Positions 13,541-27,499 are shown, counted from the first letter of the stretch. The stretch is DNA of 64,000 bases from Acanthochlamys bracteata (GCA_019914995.1 CM034126.1:3167001-3231000); one strand, 5' to 3'. Numbers and translations: made by a program. The notes: generated from the letters alone by a model not told the origin.

Positions 13541-13782
13541 TAGAACAGTTCATCATCTTCTCCACGAAGTTGTTTTCAGCAGTTTCGAGATGATTGGTGT
13601 ACATATGAATCAATGTCTAAGCATATTTACCTAAATTCTGTGTAGCATCTTTTCTACCTTTTATACTGAAAACTGTAAAGCTGTGAAGAATAAAGATGGC
13701 ATGTGTTAATTAAGGTAGTGGCAATTTTTTCATTCATTTTAACACCCCTATATTATAATGTAGTGGCTAGTATTATAATAAC

Positions 13783-13819
13783 TGGGCCTGGTATTTGATA
13801 CCAAATCAAGCCCAGCCCA
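13783..13819 (+). promoter_or_regulatory. Three site II (TGGGCC/T) elements before the RRM gene
   Basis: TGGGCC at 13783-13788 and two overlapping reverse-strand TGGGCT copies at 13809-13814 and 13814-13819 lie 77-113 bp upstream of the ATG of the organelle RRM gene. Clustered site II motifs are known TCP-factor targets in promoters of plant genes for organelle gene expression, which fits the downstream product. Only about 240 bp separate them from the preceding stop codon. Confidence 0.5.
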
Positions 13820-13895
13820 TAAGTTATCCATCCGGACTATATAACTTCCAGATCAAAGACAGCTACTCTTTTGCTCGTTGTTTTCCTTTCAGGAA

Positions 13896-16576
13896 ATGGC
13901 TGCATTCGCCATGGCAGTTCGTTCTTTCCCTTCAACTCTCTCTACATCAAACCGAAGGACAAGCGCGACTACTACTTCATTGTCCTTCCCTTCAATTGTA
14001 TCTTCTTCTTTAGATGTACTTAGAATTTCGTTCGAGTCTAAGTTTATCTCCTTGTCATACGAGCAAGCAGCGCAGGAGAATCTCCGGCGGCGGAAGCGAA
14101 ATGGGAGAGAAAGAGTGGTGGTGGTGGTGGCGGTGGCGTGTTCGACTTCTTCAAATTCTAAGAATACAGTATTCGGATCCACTAAGCTATTCGTCAGTGG
14201 TAGCTATTTGTCTGTCTTGATTAGTGGATTTTATTGGTTTAATAATTAATCGTGCCTTCTAAACTGGATGGGTAATAATTTGTATACGAATCCTATTACT
14301 TAGAAGATGTCTTTCAATTTTGCAACCGTAGTTTGTTTTAGAATCAATTGAAGAATGTTTTCCGAACACATTAGGAGCTATTTTATTACTGTATCATGAT
14401 GTGGAATTGGGACTTTGACATGTTTTCATACCCCCGGGAGTGATAAAATACTATCTAAATCAACAAAAACAGCTCTAAAGTTTTTCATTGGATTTTGTTG
14501 GGAGGACTGACGATGTTTCAATGATCAATATACTTGTGGCGTTGTAGTTTGTGTAAATCTGCACACTCTGAAAACCGTAAAGAATTAGTCATTAGGAAAC
14601 ATTCTATTTGCATGATAGATTCTATGGTAAACCTTCTCTGCTTAGGTTGAAACATGATGATGACAGTGTGTGTGGGCAACCGATTTAGAAGCCTTTATGA
14701 TCACAGAAACAGCTCCTTTCCTTGACTGTGGACATTTTCCGTCTTTTTCTTTCATCAAATGATTAGAAGTTTCGATCACCCTGAATTCATTATCAGACCC
14801 ATTACATATAATTCTATATTATCACCTTGACTGGGCGACAACTGTCCTTATGGAAGGCCATATCTTTATTGATATCAGTAATAACTAGATTTTCTTCAAG
14901 GAAAGCTCGGCTGCATAATGGGGAATGTACTATGTTATGTAAGGAAATTGCTTTATAAATTGAAGTCTAAGTTTAATCAAGTGTCAACCTTTTGTTCTTC
15001 CATATTTATCACACCCATCTTCACATGGGGTATTCAACTATAACGGAATGTCATACATATATGGATAGGTGATTTTAGTCCTTCGATCTAACAAGTTTCT
15101 CCTTCCTCCTTGTTTGGAATAGGGCTCTCATTTCGTACAACTGAAGAAAGTTTGAGGAACGCTTTTCAAAGCTTTGGTCAGCTTGTAGAAGGTAAGGAGT
15201 TTAGCAAACGCCATCGATAACTGATGATTTATAAATCTTTTTTTAGGACTCCGATTATTTGATTAGCATCACTTCTTTTCTTTGTAGGTCCTGTAGTAAT
15301 GAAGTAGAACTGATCTACGGAGTTTGAGTTCTAACTTCTGTGTACGATGCAGTGAACCTTGTAATGGACCGAATAGCAAATAGGCCAAGGGGCTTTGCTT
15401 TCCTTCGATATGCCACCGAGGAGGAATCTAAAAGAGCTATTGAAGAAATGCACGGCAAGGTACGAAGATTCTAATCTTAAATTCAAAACTATCATCCTCC
15501 TACCTCGTTTGGAACATGTTATATGAAGGTAATTCACGTGGCTAATGTAATGTTTAATATAAAAAGAAGTATCAAACATTGATAGCATGCATTGTAGATG
15601 GTTGATATAGTTCCCCAGTCATACGGGTATGTGTTTTTGGTATTATTCAAATGCTATCCAATTTTAGAAGATATTCTCCAAGCCTGTGAAACAAGCACAT
15701 TCATTTCTGTGCTTGCTCTTAATGGCGATCGGATTGCTGTTTATGGGGATCCGGATCACAGAATAAATTGGATTATCTTTTTATAAGAGTAACGAAAGAC
15801 CTTCCACGGGACGACCTTAGTAAATTAACATTTGAATTTCCTGCTTATTATGCTGTGTAGTTGTCTCTCGTTCAAAAGTCAAAGTTTGCAGTACATTCAT
15901 AATATACATGTGTCAATGGGTCAATGGGTTTGTATCTGATAATAATCAGAGAGCAATTATTCTTCTAAAAGATGTCCTTACAGATCTCTTACCTAATCGA
16001 AGTTTCAGGCACTTGATTAATTGGTAGGTAGTGCTTTCAAATTTTTAGGAATTAAGCCTATGCCTAACTCGTTTCAGATCACTTGCTGTTCAAGATGGCT
16101 TTTGGTGTGGCTTAAACTGCAAAATATTGTTCAATTGCAATACTTTGGTATCATGAACAAAGTAGTTTTACCTTGCACTTTATTGAAAAAAGAAGACTAG
16201 TGATTCTTTTAGTAGTCAATACATGTCAAAGGTGTTACAATATTCTTGCTCAGATTCTCCTTTAGAAGTGGCTCTTTTATGCAGCATCACATTTTGTTAC
16301 TCACAGGCATTGCATGCATGTTACAAATTTTAAGCTCTCATCTAGAGTTGCGTACCATTTTTATGTAGTTCTACTACTAGATTTAAGCTAATGCTTCAAC
16401 CTGATAAATATCTTAGTTTAGGCATCTACAGACCTCAAAATCTTGTATGCATAAAGTGATAGATTGTATGCCGTTTTTCACTGCAGTTCCTAGATGGTAG
16501 AGTCATTTTTGTGGAAGTAGCAAAGCGAAGGTCAGAGCTGCGAGATGGTAGCAAACAACCTCCAAGGCGATATTAA
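13896..16576 (+). CDS. ORRM6: Organelle RRM domain protein, ORRM6-like
   Basis: Exons: 13896-14199, 15123-15191, 15353-15459, 16487-16576; 189 aa. The N-terminal 90 or so residues are rich in Ser, Thr and Arg with few acidic residues, as expected of a plastid transit peptide. One RRM follows: RNP2 KLFVSGLSF (from residue 97), RNP1 RGFAFLRY (137-144), then FLDGRVIFVEVAKRRSE and a short basic tail. Length, single RRM and the tail match plant ORRM6 (chloroplast RNA-editing factor acting with PPR and MORF proteins on psbF and accD transcripts in Arabidopsis). Orthology is inferred from this pattern. An odd run of five Val follows RER at about residues 73-78. The last intron is about 1 kb, long for so small a gene. 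Confidence 0.85.
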
Positions 16577-17812
16577 GGATGAGGATCTGCAAACAACAAA
16601 GTTTTGCAAAGAATATCCCAGCCGTTCATTCTCTTCTATACAACACATGTAAGTTTTTGCCATGATAGCGTTTGTTAGAACAAGTCAGATCAGAATAGTT
16701 TTCTTTCACTTCATACGGTGCTACAAGCAATTCTTTCCAAGTCAATATTAATATTGGCATCTTTTTTGTCATACCAACAAACATTTCTTCTTAAAATCAA
16801 TGTTTAGAATTAAGAACAACCTTTGCTTGCTATGAAGCATCTTTGTAGAGCCTAAATTGGTCTTATTTAATGATGAGCCATTTTAGCAAGGAAGTTTGGA
16901 TGGATGAAAGGAACAAATTCACAGCTGATGTCTTTCCTTAATGTGATTGCCTTACAATTTTTTTTTAACGTTTTTTAATAAATTTTTTATAATATTTTAT
17001 ATAATTTATTTAAAATTTTAGAAAATTAGAAAATTTTTATTGTTAAGTTTTATTTTTTTAGATAAAAAAAAATAAAACCCATTTACTGAAATAAGATAAA
17101 AATATTTTTTATTTTAAAATTTTTTTTATCAAAAGCACATCTCAAACGTTCCCGAACCCTTGGCAGTAGTTACAGCATTTGTTAAAATTTGTTACGTTAT
17201 GTGCAGAAAGGCAGTTCCAATGAGGAATTGATTTACCACAATGACAATTGGAAAAACTGCTAGTTCAGTACCAGTTCTTTTACTCTAGAAAGTGACTGAA
17301 CTTGGCCTTCCTCCTTCAATACCATAAATCGATTGGAGGAGATTATAATATTAAGGCAATAAAATTCTATAAATTTTCGGAGAAGTGGGAAAAATAACGT
17401 TGGAAGAGTAATTTATCAAAAATAACCCCGAAAGACTATAGGAAGATTTTCTAACAGACAAGATTCTAAGATAATTCCATAGAATTTCGAAGACTCGTCT
17501 CTCCTAAGACGGGCGGAAGCTAAAACCCTGGATATAGTTGCTAGTTGATCAACTGAATTAGATTAGGCAGAGTTTGTACAGTAAGGAATGAAATTGCCTT
17601 CATCCTGTTAATATTCTACAGTTACAATAATACAATTCCCAAAGAATGACTGTCCTGATATAATAATACAATGAGGCAAAGACAGCAAGCTTTACATTCT
17701 ACTATTCGAACCTGCCAAGCAGCTTCTGGGCAGCCGTAGAAGCTGCTGAAAACCCGCCTTCACCTGCAGCACTATCTGAAAGATGAATATCAACGAAAAA
17801 TCTGGGAAGGTG
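16577..17812. other. Convergent spacer between the RRM and REVEILLE genes
   Basis: Both genes end into this spacer, so it should hold two 3' UTRs. A MITE-like AT-rich block occupies about 16950-17150. A protein-like minus-strand frame at 17702-17775 is discussed as a finding. No further gene seen. Confidence 0.5.
16950..17150. repeat. AT-rich MITE-like element
   Basis: Shares a core (ATAATATTTTATATAATTTA at about 16991) with the block at 43850-44085, and its right edge, read in reverse (AACGTTTGAGATGTGCTTTT), resembles the ends of the other copies. Non-coding. Confidence 0.45.
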
Positions 17813-20569
17813 TCACAAGCTCAATTTTATTCTCCGACTCTCCCCCTCTTCATTGATCACCTCGGACTGCTGTAAGTCTCTCTCTGCTGAACTCCTTTTG
17901 TATGGTACAAAACCCCTTCGAGGTTTGTGGGATTCTTTGTGGCTGCCGATAACAGCATTCTCACTCGATTTTAGGCTAGAGGCCGTACTCCATGAATCAA
18001 CATTATCACTACCTCTATCTTCATGTCCAACTTCACTAACAGAACCTGTGTTAGAACCAGTCCAGGAGCCCTCCTTAGGCTGTCTGTTATCGTCTTCTGC
18101 TTCCGCACAAGATTGTGTCGTGCTTTGTGTCGTAACCATGACTTGAGGATCCGTGAAAGGCATCCGAAGTCCTCCTCCACAGACTAGCCACCATGGCACT
18201 GGAACCACTGGAGCCTCCGTAGAAATATTCCCGCCCAATGGCATGTAGCAAAACATTGGGGGAACTGCAGCAAGCCATGGATTCCAGGAAGAGTCTGCTG
18301 AAGGTGCTGAAGGTTCTTCTTGACCAATCACTTCAGCAACCTTCTTGTTGTTTTCCTCTTCACCTCCAGCATTAGTTGCAACTGTTAGGTTGCTATCACC
18401 TAAATAATCTCGTAGACATGGTACAGGCTTTTGTGAATCTTTGACCACAACAGTTTTTCCAAAAAGCTTGAGAGTAGGTAATGCTTCAGCTTCTTCTGAA
18501 GGATCTTCCTTGCAAGGGGCATCATCTTCTGGCCCTGTGCCGTCATCCTGCATTTTGCAACATTCGATAGAAAGTTTTGAGTTATTCAGTCAATATCATA
18601 TACAAAAGGAAATCCCCTATAATCAAAACAAGAAAGTACCATGATTATCGATCCCTGCAGCAGAATTATAGCGTGTTCCTCATTAGGACTTCGAGACTGG
18701 AAATTCTCTTTCTCATTTCCTGAAGGGCCAATTGGGCTTGACCCAGAAGTAGAACAAGGAGATGTACAACTTGCTGGAAAATTGGAAACTGAAGACCCAA
18801 TCCCAGATAAAACGGACTTTGGTGAACCATTTTCTTCATCAGATATCACTGGTGGTGAGGTGGACCTCTCTTCCTGCAGCATTATCGTAGAGGCCTTGCT
18901 CGATAAGTTGCCCAATTTACGAGGGTATGGATGCATTGGCTTCTTTTTTGGCCGGGGAGGAGGAATCTCAATTGGTGTTGCATTGCAAGAGTTACCACCG
19001 GCTGAGTCGCGAATTACCTGTTCCATGACACATAATAATCAGTACCAAAATGATGGCATTAGGTGAACCACACATTGACATCTTTTGTGCTCATCTTCAT
19101 GAATGATTGACTTAATTAAGACCACCCATGAACATGCTATTATAGATTAATAGTTACTTTAGGTAAAGGCAGTAGACCTTAGAGAAGAACTTTTGAGCAT
19201 GGCTCCGGATCTGAACAGCAGTCTTTGTGCCAACATGTTCTGCCATATAGAAGGTGGCAATACATTGTAACACGAGAAACGTATGCTGAATTTCAAATAC
19301 ATGAAGATTGTATTTGTATTTATACCTTCTATTCGGCGCCAAGCACGGCCATACAATTTCAGAGCTTCCAAAAAAGTGTTATGTTCTTCCTCAGTCCACC
19401 TCTCCCTCTGCTTGGTTATTGTGTAAGGTTTCCTTACCTGAATGCAGCATATTAAATTGACAATTAAAATACAGATACAGCAGCAAGCGATAAAAATTTC
19501 TGTACTCCAAAATGTGATCAAATGCCCTACCTTATAAACTTGTTCATCTCCTCCCATCTCGTTCAACTGAGTTACAGATGAAGATTTGCTTTCTAAAGAA
19601 GCCTGACTGTTCAGAGCATGCATTGTGAGAAATTTTGAACTACCCTGCTTATCCTGAAACACGACAAGAAGTATTTTTGTAAGTATCACAAAAATCAATC
19701 AGAGCATTACATACGGCTAAGACAGCACAGAAGTCCTAGTAACAGAAGTATTTTAAAGCTCAATAAAATGATTCTAATTAGTATTTAATAATCAAGGATC
19801 TCTTGTTTAACCAGAAACATATCTCACAGGAAAAAAGGAAACTTTTTTTTTGTGACATGGAGGTATCCTGCAATACCCAAGTTTAAGAAATTTCTCAAGA
19901 CAATCGTTGAGGATAATTTGGCAATCATATTAGCAGGTGGTATTGTTTCCTCAACCTTCAGGTTCGGCTAAACAAGGCAGGATCCACAAATGCTTATTTG
20001 AAATTCTGAAACACAACCAAAAAGTCCAGCTCATATTACTCTATGTTCTGACCAACCTGCTCATTCCTCTCCTAACACTTGCTGCGTCCCTTCTGGTTCA
20101 CCAACCAGAATAACGCACAAAAAAAAAACTCCCACTTATCTTTATCTCAACAAAGCTAAAATGCTAAGAACAACAGATCTCGCTTTCAACACCACGAATA
20201 CGTTCTCATTGGACAAACAGGTGGCTACTAAGAACTCAAAGGTAGAATATACAATAGCAGCCTCAACATATCCGATGTATGGAAACCAACCAAACACGTG
20301 TATACTTTCCAAACTAGAGACTCTAACATACTAGTTAGAGAGAAATTCTATTCATGATATTGATCTGCTCATAGAAATGTTAAGATTGAATAACGGAACG
20401 CAAAAACCTTTAAGAGGGAAGTAGCATATCAGAACCAGCACAGAAAAGGCATGAATGAAGCAACTGAATCAATCGATCGAACAAATTTTATAAAAAAAGA
20501 TTTAAAAAAAAATCAAAATACCTGATTATTATCAGGAGACGATTCCATTAATTCTGAACTAACTTTCAT
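17813..20569 (-). CDS. RVE1: REVEILLE-type MYB transcription factor
   Basis: Exons in coding order: 20569-20522, 19653-19531, 19437-19326, 19239-19178, 19017-18640, 18547-17813; 485 aa, six exons all in frame. The ATG at 20569 is followed by MESSPDNNQ. The single MYB repeat spans exons 3 and 4: [51 protein letters not shown], that is the SHAQKYF-class repeat with Phe in place of Tyr, as in RVE1, RVE2 and RVE7. Next come a Pro-rich [16 protein letters not shown] motif, an acidic/Ser-rich middle, [10 protein letters not shown], and the tail RGFVPYKR to IKLSL. These family members bind the evening element and pass clock signals to auxin and growth genes. Whether this is RVE1 or RVE7 cannot be settled by eye; it is longer than the Arabidopsis proteins (about 380 aa). 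Confidence 0.9.
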
Positions 20570-21130
20570 CGTCACACCAACACCTTCCACTCTTCCACAG
20601 ACCAATCAATTGAAAAAAAAAATTCAAAACGGATCTTCAGAAACTTGTTCTACCGGAGATCAAGCCCAAACCAACTCCTCTACCCATCTTTCAAATTTCA
20701 TACTCTAAAAATATAAAATCAACCACTACTACTTCTCAGATCCCAACTCAGCAATTAGTAAACAGCTCCCAAATTGAAATCCCCCTTGTCGCGTGTCACT
20801 AAAACAGAGATCTATCACACCGAAATCTTCAACTCCACTACCAAACCGTCTCCCTCAAACTCACTAGAATCGATCAATCAATAGCAAGCAAAAACTGAAA
20901 CATAATTTTTCGCAGAAGTAGAGAGAAAACTAGAAGAAAGAGGGGGAGGGAACGGATGGTGAATGAATAGGGGAGAAATATAGAAAGGATCAACGGCGAA
21001 AAGAGAAAGGTCCACGTCAGATCAGGTTTCGTGCTTTAATTTTTAATTTGAAATTAATTAATGTCTTTAGAAGAAATTTCCAGAAGCGGTTCTATGAGTT
21101 TGTGGCTCAGATTCTCTTCTTGGCGTCTCA

Positions 21131-21136
21131 CACGTG
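21131..21136. promoter_or_regulatory. G-box CACGTG in the RVE promoter
   Basis: CACGTG about 560 bp upstream of the RVE start codon, a core site for bHLH/bZIP light and clock factors. A second CACGTG lies in intron 1 at about 20296. Common motif, so suggestive only. Confidence 0.35.
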
Positions 21137-21336
21137 GCTAATCCGAATAACTAGCTTAATCCTCTTAACTCTCTCGCTTAACTCCTTCAGGATCACACAC
21201 TAGTGGCTGGCAAACACACTCTCTCTCTCTCTCTCTGCTAATTTACTTCTGGTGGAGCTTCGTTAATTGGAAGAAAAATATTCTTTTTTGGATTAACTTG
21301 AACTAACAGCCACATCGATATTTCTGGAAGTTATTT

Positions 21337-21344
21337 AAAAATCT
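21337..21344. promoter_or_regulatory. CCA1-binding-site-like AAAAATCT
   Basis: AAAAATCT, the CCA1-binding-site consensus, about 770 bp upstream of the RVE start. It would fit clock feedback on a clock-family gene, but an 8-mer like this is frequent in AT-rich DNA. Confidence 0.25.
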
Positions 21345-22616
21345 TTCTGTCTGTGGGTGCAAATTGTGCAGGAATATCTTCAGCCGGTCATCGTTTCTTC
21401 CCTTTTCTAAATAATAAAAGATGGTGAACTTATAATTGTAAATTTTTACGTCTCAAAAGTTTTTTAAATATAATTAACTACTTATGTACACGTTAAGTAA
21501 TATATGTAGCTCATAAAATCATATTTGATTATCTTTCTTTTACTAATCTTTATTTGTTAGATAAGTAAGGACACAGATATATTATTTTGTAAATTTAAAT
21601 ATGTACTATTATAACATTTTAGCATAAAATTATAAAATCTCGAGAATATGTAATTATTTGTTTTATTTATTGAAAACTTTTACTCATATTAAATTGAACA
21701 GAGAGAAGAAAGAAAACAGAAAATATTTTGGGAATAAAGATCAGAATATCTGCTTATCTAGAGCCCACAATTTTCTTTTTATAAGCAAATAATGGAAATA
21801 TTAAAATTTGAAAAGACAAAAAAAATGTTAGAGGCGAACTTTCAAGAAAACTTTTCCAGGTAAGCAGCACAAGCCGCCGCGTGTTTCTAATTCGTGCGAC
21901 GTGGTAATGCCAAAAAACACTCCGAACGATTTCATCCACAATATTATAGTTAATTTAATATGAATTTAATGTACATAAATAATATTAAAGTAAAAATAAT
22001 TGCAATTATATCAAACATCGGCACATGTTTCTCATTAGTTGCAATTTCTTTTGAAAAGCCACAAAGGAAATCAGATAGCTTAACAAAATAATCCTTCTAA
22101 AATTCCTAATTAGAGGCTGTCTTCTTTAATCTTCTTTGGCCCTAATTTTGATTGGCCCAGACGAAAATTGAAAATAAAAATGTGTATTGTATTTTTCTGC
22201 TTAAAAACAAATAGCATTAAATTTTTTTTCTGTACATCATGTTAACTACGTGCAATTCGTAATCCAAAGACAAACTTATCTCATCATTATCTATTCACTG
22301 TAGCATTTATCTTTCTGCTGTAGGTCCACAGAACTTTGAACTCATCTCATCATCTAACTCCAAACCAAACTTGTCGTGGTTAGATTGTTTGGTAATGGAG
22401 TTCTTTGCATTTTAGGTTTCTATATATGTTTTTGCACCATTGCAATTCGTAATTGCTTTTGAAACTTCAATCACTAATAACAAAATTCTCTGGATCAGCT
22501 TAAAAATTTTAATTTAATAGTTGTTTATTTTCTTTAATAGAAAAAGCATTCTCATGCCGCATTTGATTCTAGACACGAGAAAATTTTACTCTTAATAATT
22601 CCACAGCTTAATATTG

Positions 22617-23458
22617 ATAGGGATAGCAATTTGGATTAGTATGTTGGTTTTGAATATATTTATTTAATAACCGAGTTGAATTCGTTTAATTCTAATCTAA
22701 TTCATAAATTTATACGGGTTAAAATTATCAATACTAATTCAACCTATTAATAATCGGATCAAATTAGAATCGACTTATTTAATTCTATATTTTTAAACTT
22801 CAGCGAATTTATTATATTAGTTGTAATAAAAGTGCATGATATTTTTAGTAACGAGATATAGTGAATACTCGTCAAAATATGCTTTTTTTAGTATCTTTAT
22901 CGGTCCTTAAAATATGCAAAATAAAAATTATTTTTATTTTTTGAAAATATATGATGACAGCTGAAATTTTATGATTATAAATACATACTAATAATTTTAA
23001 TAAAAATTTTGATAAATATAACTATCTAACAAAATTTTGATAAAAATTTTTATACAAAATCCAAATTCATCATTACAGAAACACCTATATAGTAATACTT
23101 TTGATCTTATTATAATTCTAATTGTACACTATTTTACTAAAATATAAAAATAATGATTAATTATAAATTCTATATAATTTAATAATGTATAAATTATTAT
23201 TATCGATTATTTTATTGTTAATATTTTAATAAAAGAAAAAAAATCAAATATTATTTCTTTAAAAAATAATAATTCGGATTGGTAGATCAATTTTGGATTA
23301 ATTCGGATCGATCCATTTAATAATTGGATCAAATTTGCTCAATTCTAATCCGACCTATATATTACTAAGGATCAAATTTTTTAACCCTAATCCTAATTAC
23401 ATAGATCAATTTCGGATTATATTTTTTTTCGCATCGGGTCATATATTGGCACTCCTAA
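22617..23458. repeat. Putative non-autonomous element with mirrored ends
   Basis: The left edge reads AGGGATAGCAATTTGGATTA and the reverse complement of the right edge reads AGGAGTGCCAATATATGACC, an imperfect inverted repeat. Words such as AATCGGATCAAATT and AATTGGATCAAATTTG recur at both ends. The interior is AT-rich without coding capacity. It looks like a degenerate MITE or hAT-type remnant. Confidence 0.35.
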
Positions 23459-23847
23459 ATATTGAATAAACTTTTTACCAATTCACAGCAAAGGTTCATA
23501 TCTGCTAAAGTTTAAACATAAGGGATTTCAAATTGCGAAGAGAAAAGTTGACAATGATTGTGTCACAAATATACACAGCAGAAGCTGAAAGCAGCAAACT
23601 CAGAAGCAGTTGTGCACATTCTGGCCACAAAGAAAAGAATAGAGTGGGTAGCTGCTGGCTCGCTGGCTGGGGCCCGTTGCCGAAGCCTGTGCACCACAAA
23701 GATTTTAAAAAAGGATCAAAAGAAGAAACAACGGCCAACTATGTGGGGGGCACCAAAACCAAATAATTCAATATTATCTTCAATATAGATCACCCTACGT
23801 CACACTCCACTAAAATAATTCAATAATTGTTGTGGCCGGAGAGGGAC

Positions 23848-23916
23848 GTGTTCAAATATTTAAAATAAAATTCTTTTAAAATAGAATTGATTTTAAAATT
23901 TTTGAGAATTAAACAC
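23848..23916. repeat. 69-bp fold-back element
   Basis: The segment begins GTGTTCAAATATTTAAAAT and its end read in reverse is GTGTTTAATTCTCAAAAATT, so the whole piece can fold on itself. It resembles a miniature terminal-inverted-repeat element. Confidence 0.4.
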
Positions 23917-26900
23917 CCAATGGGTGGGAAACAAGAACTCATGGTCGCTCACAGACTTTTGAATCATCATATCTTGCTTGTTTGTATACGGCTAAGCACG
24001 TGATCTTGCTTACCGATTATTTTCCTGCACCCAACCCTACAGCACACACCGATTTTCCTTGCCGCATTCGGTACTCATTTACAAACAAAATGGTTATTCT
24101 ATCGAAAGTAAATCTTAAAACTAAAATATACAAATATGAGCAATAAATTCTAAAGAGGGATGAACCAGTAACTATATGGAAAAGTTTTGAAGCTTTAAAT
24201 AAAAAAAGTTAAGTTTTTTCAAAATTTTCTTAAAATATATTTGTCTTTTATTAAAATAATAATAGTTATTATTATATATACAATTTTAGGATAATATAAT
24301 ATATTTAGTTTGTTCAAAATTTTTAACATTTATAAAATGTAGTAATTTATATCATAGTTGTGCTTACGACAAACTAAGTGTTTATGCGAAAAGAAAAGAA
24401 TTTGAAAAAAAAAAATAAGCATTCCCGTTGATGTTACGGTCTTCCAACAGCAGTTTGAGGTAATGGGACGATTTACTGATATTGTGTTCCCTGTCCAGGT
24501 TAGGATAGCACAATTGCTGGGAATTGCGGCGATAAACTCGTGGCTGACAAGCAAACACGTTAGCTATTAGTCAACAGTAACTTCAACATTTCTCCACAAG
24601 GCAAGACCTCGTTGGCCACGCCGGAGGACTTCGGAGATACAAGAATAAAATGATTTACATTTGGAGCTAGCAGAGTAGCAGCAGGTCGACACCTGGAACC
24701 CTCCCCATTTGTTTGACAGTAAGATAATAGAAAATTTAAGTAACCTGTAATATTTACTTAATCGAAGCTGCTGAGTTTGGTTGAATGAACATTGCTTTCT
24801 GGAACGATCTCGTTAAGTAATGAGCTGTGCATTGTTTGTTGATTGCTTCGTTATGAGAGATTGGTGAGGAATGATCCAGATACAGCTGTTGTTGCTTCCC
24901 TTTGATTAGGAGCAATGACGGACGCGTGGCTTGTTTTCTCAACTTTTTTTAATCTCAACAGTAACTCTGCTGGACGGTCGTCGCGAGTTGGTCAGATACT
25001 TTAAACAAAATCAGATGTTTCCTAATTGGTGCAGGTTCCACGAAGCAAAAAGAAAAAAAGAAGAAACAAAACACTGCCCGTACCTCGACATAAAGAAAAC
25101 GTAGTAGGTAGATCATATTTAATTGTAAACGAAATTTATATTTCAAAATTTAAATATATTTATTAAATTATTTTTAAATTTTATAAAATTATTTTCTTAT
25201 TAAATTTATTTTTAAAATTTATTGTACAAATTTTATCACTATTGAATTTATTTCTCTAATTTTCTATTTTATCAATTTTGTCTTTAAAGTTATTTTAGTA
25301 GGTCATAAATTTAAAATTATTTTTAAAATCACGTTCTTATTAATATCAATTAACGATTATTAATAAATAATATTGAATTAAAAATTTTTCTTAACGTATG
25401 TCTTACAATGACTTTTTCTAATTAAGTGAATTGATAGAGATTTTTGAATTATTATTATGAAATAAAATAAATTATTTATTCTAAAAAAATTATTCTTATA
25501 AAAAATGAAATATCTATCATAAAATAAAACAAATTATTTGTTCTTAAATAAAATAAACAATAATAATTTTAAATAAAATAAATAATAAAATTAAATTTGA
25601 TCTATAGATCTAGTTTTTAATATTATATAATAAATTTATCATTTTTTTCAAAGCTAACATGTGCCACAACTGCAACCAAGAGAGGATTAGAGAAAATGTA
25701 ATCTGCAGGAGGAAGAGGATAAAACAGGGCGGCAATTATTAAGAGAAAGCCGTAGAGTTCCAATCCCAATCAAAGACTTTGTAGCCAGATATCACGCTAG
25801 GTCTTCATGGTGGCTGGTGTTTTACACCCTTTTACCCAAACAAAAGAGCAGATAGGCCAGTTTGTATCAGTGACAGGTGCACATAACAGTTAGCTTGACA
25901 ATGCTGCTGGTAATATCTTCAACTCCCATGTTTCGATGGGCATGAAATTATCATATTACATCATTCAGCAGACAATTATAGGGGAAAAGGAAAGACCACA
26001 TTGAACGAATAGTATCACGTTGGTGGCTTTGATCGGAAATCAACGATTGCTGCCAACACTTTGAGATTAACACTCGATTTCCGGATTAATGTCGAGGACG
26101 ATTGGAAGCAGATGGGAGTTTTGAGTTAATAAGGAGTTGATCAAAAGCTTTGGGTAGTTGATTTCACCGGTTTGGTTCCAGTGATCGACAGAATTGAGTT
26201 GGTGCTTCTCGGGTTCTGTTCTGTTGTTTTCACTCTACCAGCTGAGTGTTTCAGTTATTGGGCTTGAACTACTATTTCTGTTTTGGGCCTTTACCAGGCC
26301 TACAACTGGCCGGGCCTTATAAAATCTCACTCCTCTTTCGTTTAGGATAATAAAGATATACTAACCTTTCTTTTAATTTATATTTGTGATAATTTATATT
26401 ATATATTCGTGATTTTTATAAAAAGTTGATTTTAGTTTTTTTTTTGCTTTGAAGGAAAAGCTCATATCTATGGTATCATTTGCTTCGTTTCTAAATTCTA
26501 ATGTGCAAACTTTAGGCTTCTAAGCTCTTCAAAAATATATTTCTTTAACTTTTTTGAAGTGTCTGCTTTTTTTTCAACTCAAATTTTATATTAATTTGAT
26601 ACTTTATATATATTTTTTGATTAAAAATTTTATTTTTATATTTTATTTCAAAATTCGAACAATCATATTGTAGAACTTAAATTTGACTTTAAATTTATTT
26701 TTAATAAAAATAAACGTAAAAATTGAGTTCATATTTAGTAATATTTATAAAATAATTTATTTTCTTCATTTTAAAAAGTTTAAACAAATTGTAAGCTAAA
26801 TGCTACTGAAAATGCTAAACTGAGTTGGAAATGTATCTAGATAGAAATGACTTCATATATCTTATGAAAAGTTTGACATATCTTTTAAGTACTTATTATT

Positions 26901-27499
26901 TTAAATATATTATTTTATATATTTCAATTAAAATTTATAATGTTTTATATATTTTTAATTTAAAAAAATATAAAAGAATTTGTATATCATAAAACTTTTG
27001 TATACAAATTTCGAAATAAAAAATCAATCATATTTAAAAAAAATACTCTTTACTTGAAAATTTTAATTTCATAAATAATTTCAAACATCTACTTAATTTT
27101 TTAATGTGGTGAAGTAAACTTTAATTCTTTAGAAATTTAATAGACTCTTAAGCGCTACACCCACTTCTCAACCAATCTTAATTTCCCATGTATAAAACTA
27201 ATCAGTAAAGTAATTTATTTCCAATAGTTTATTGATTTTTCTTACAAATTTCTTGAATTTATTAAAGTAACCCGAATTCGGGAAGAACAAAATAAGAAGA
27301 TAATAGAACATGTCCGAGCCCGAGGTTAACGGCAACTCACGACAAAACCGAAACCATAACCGCTTTGCTAGTTATCTGCCCACTACTATCATCAACAAAG
27401 GTCAACTCGCTTAACTCGCGCACAAATCTTTTTAACGCGCACATCCGCAGTAAATTCTAATCCTCGCTTCCATTGTTTGCAACGTAAAAACGCAGCAAG

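Noticed and set aside
17853..19066. Plus-strand open frames of 97 and 141 codons opposite the RVE gene
   Set aside because: They are antisense shadows of exons 5 and 6, whose minus-strand frame matches the REVEILLE family.
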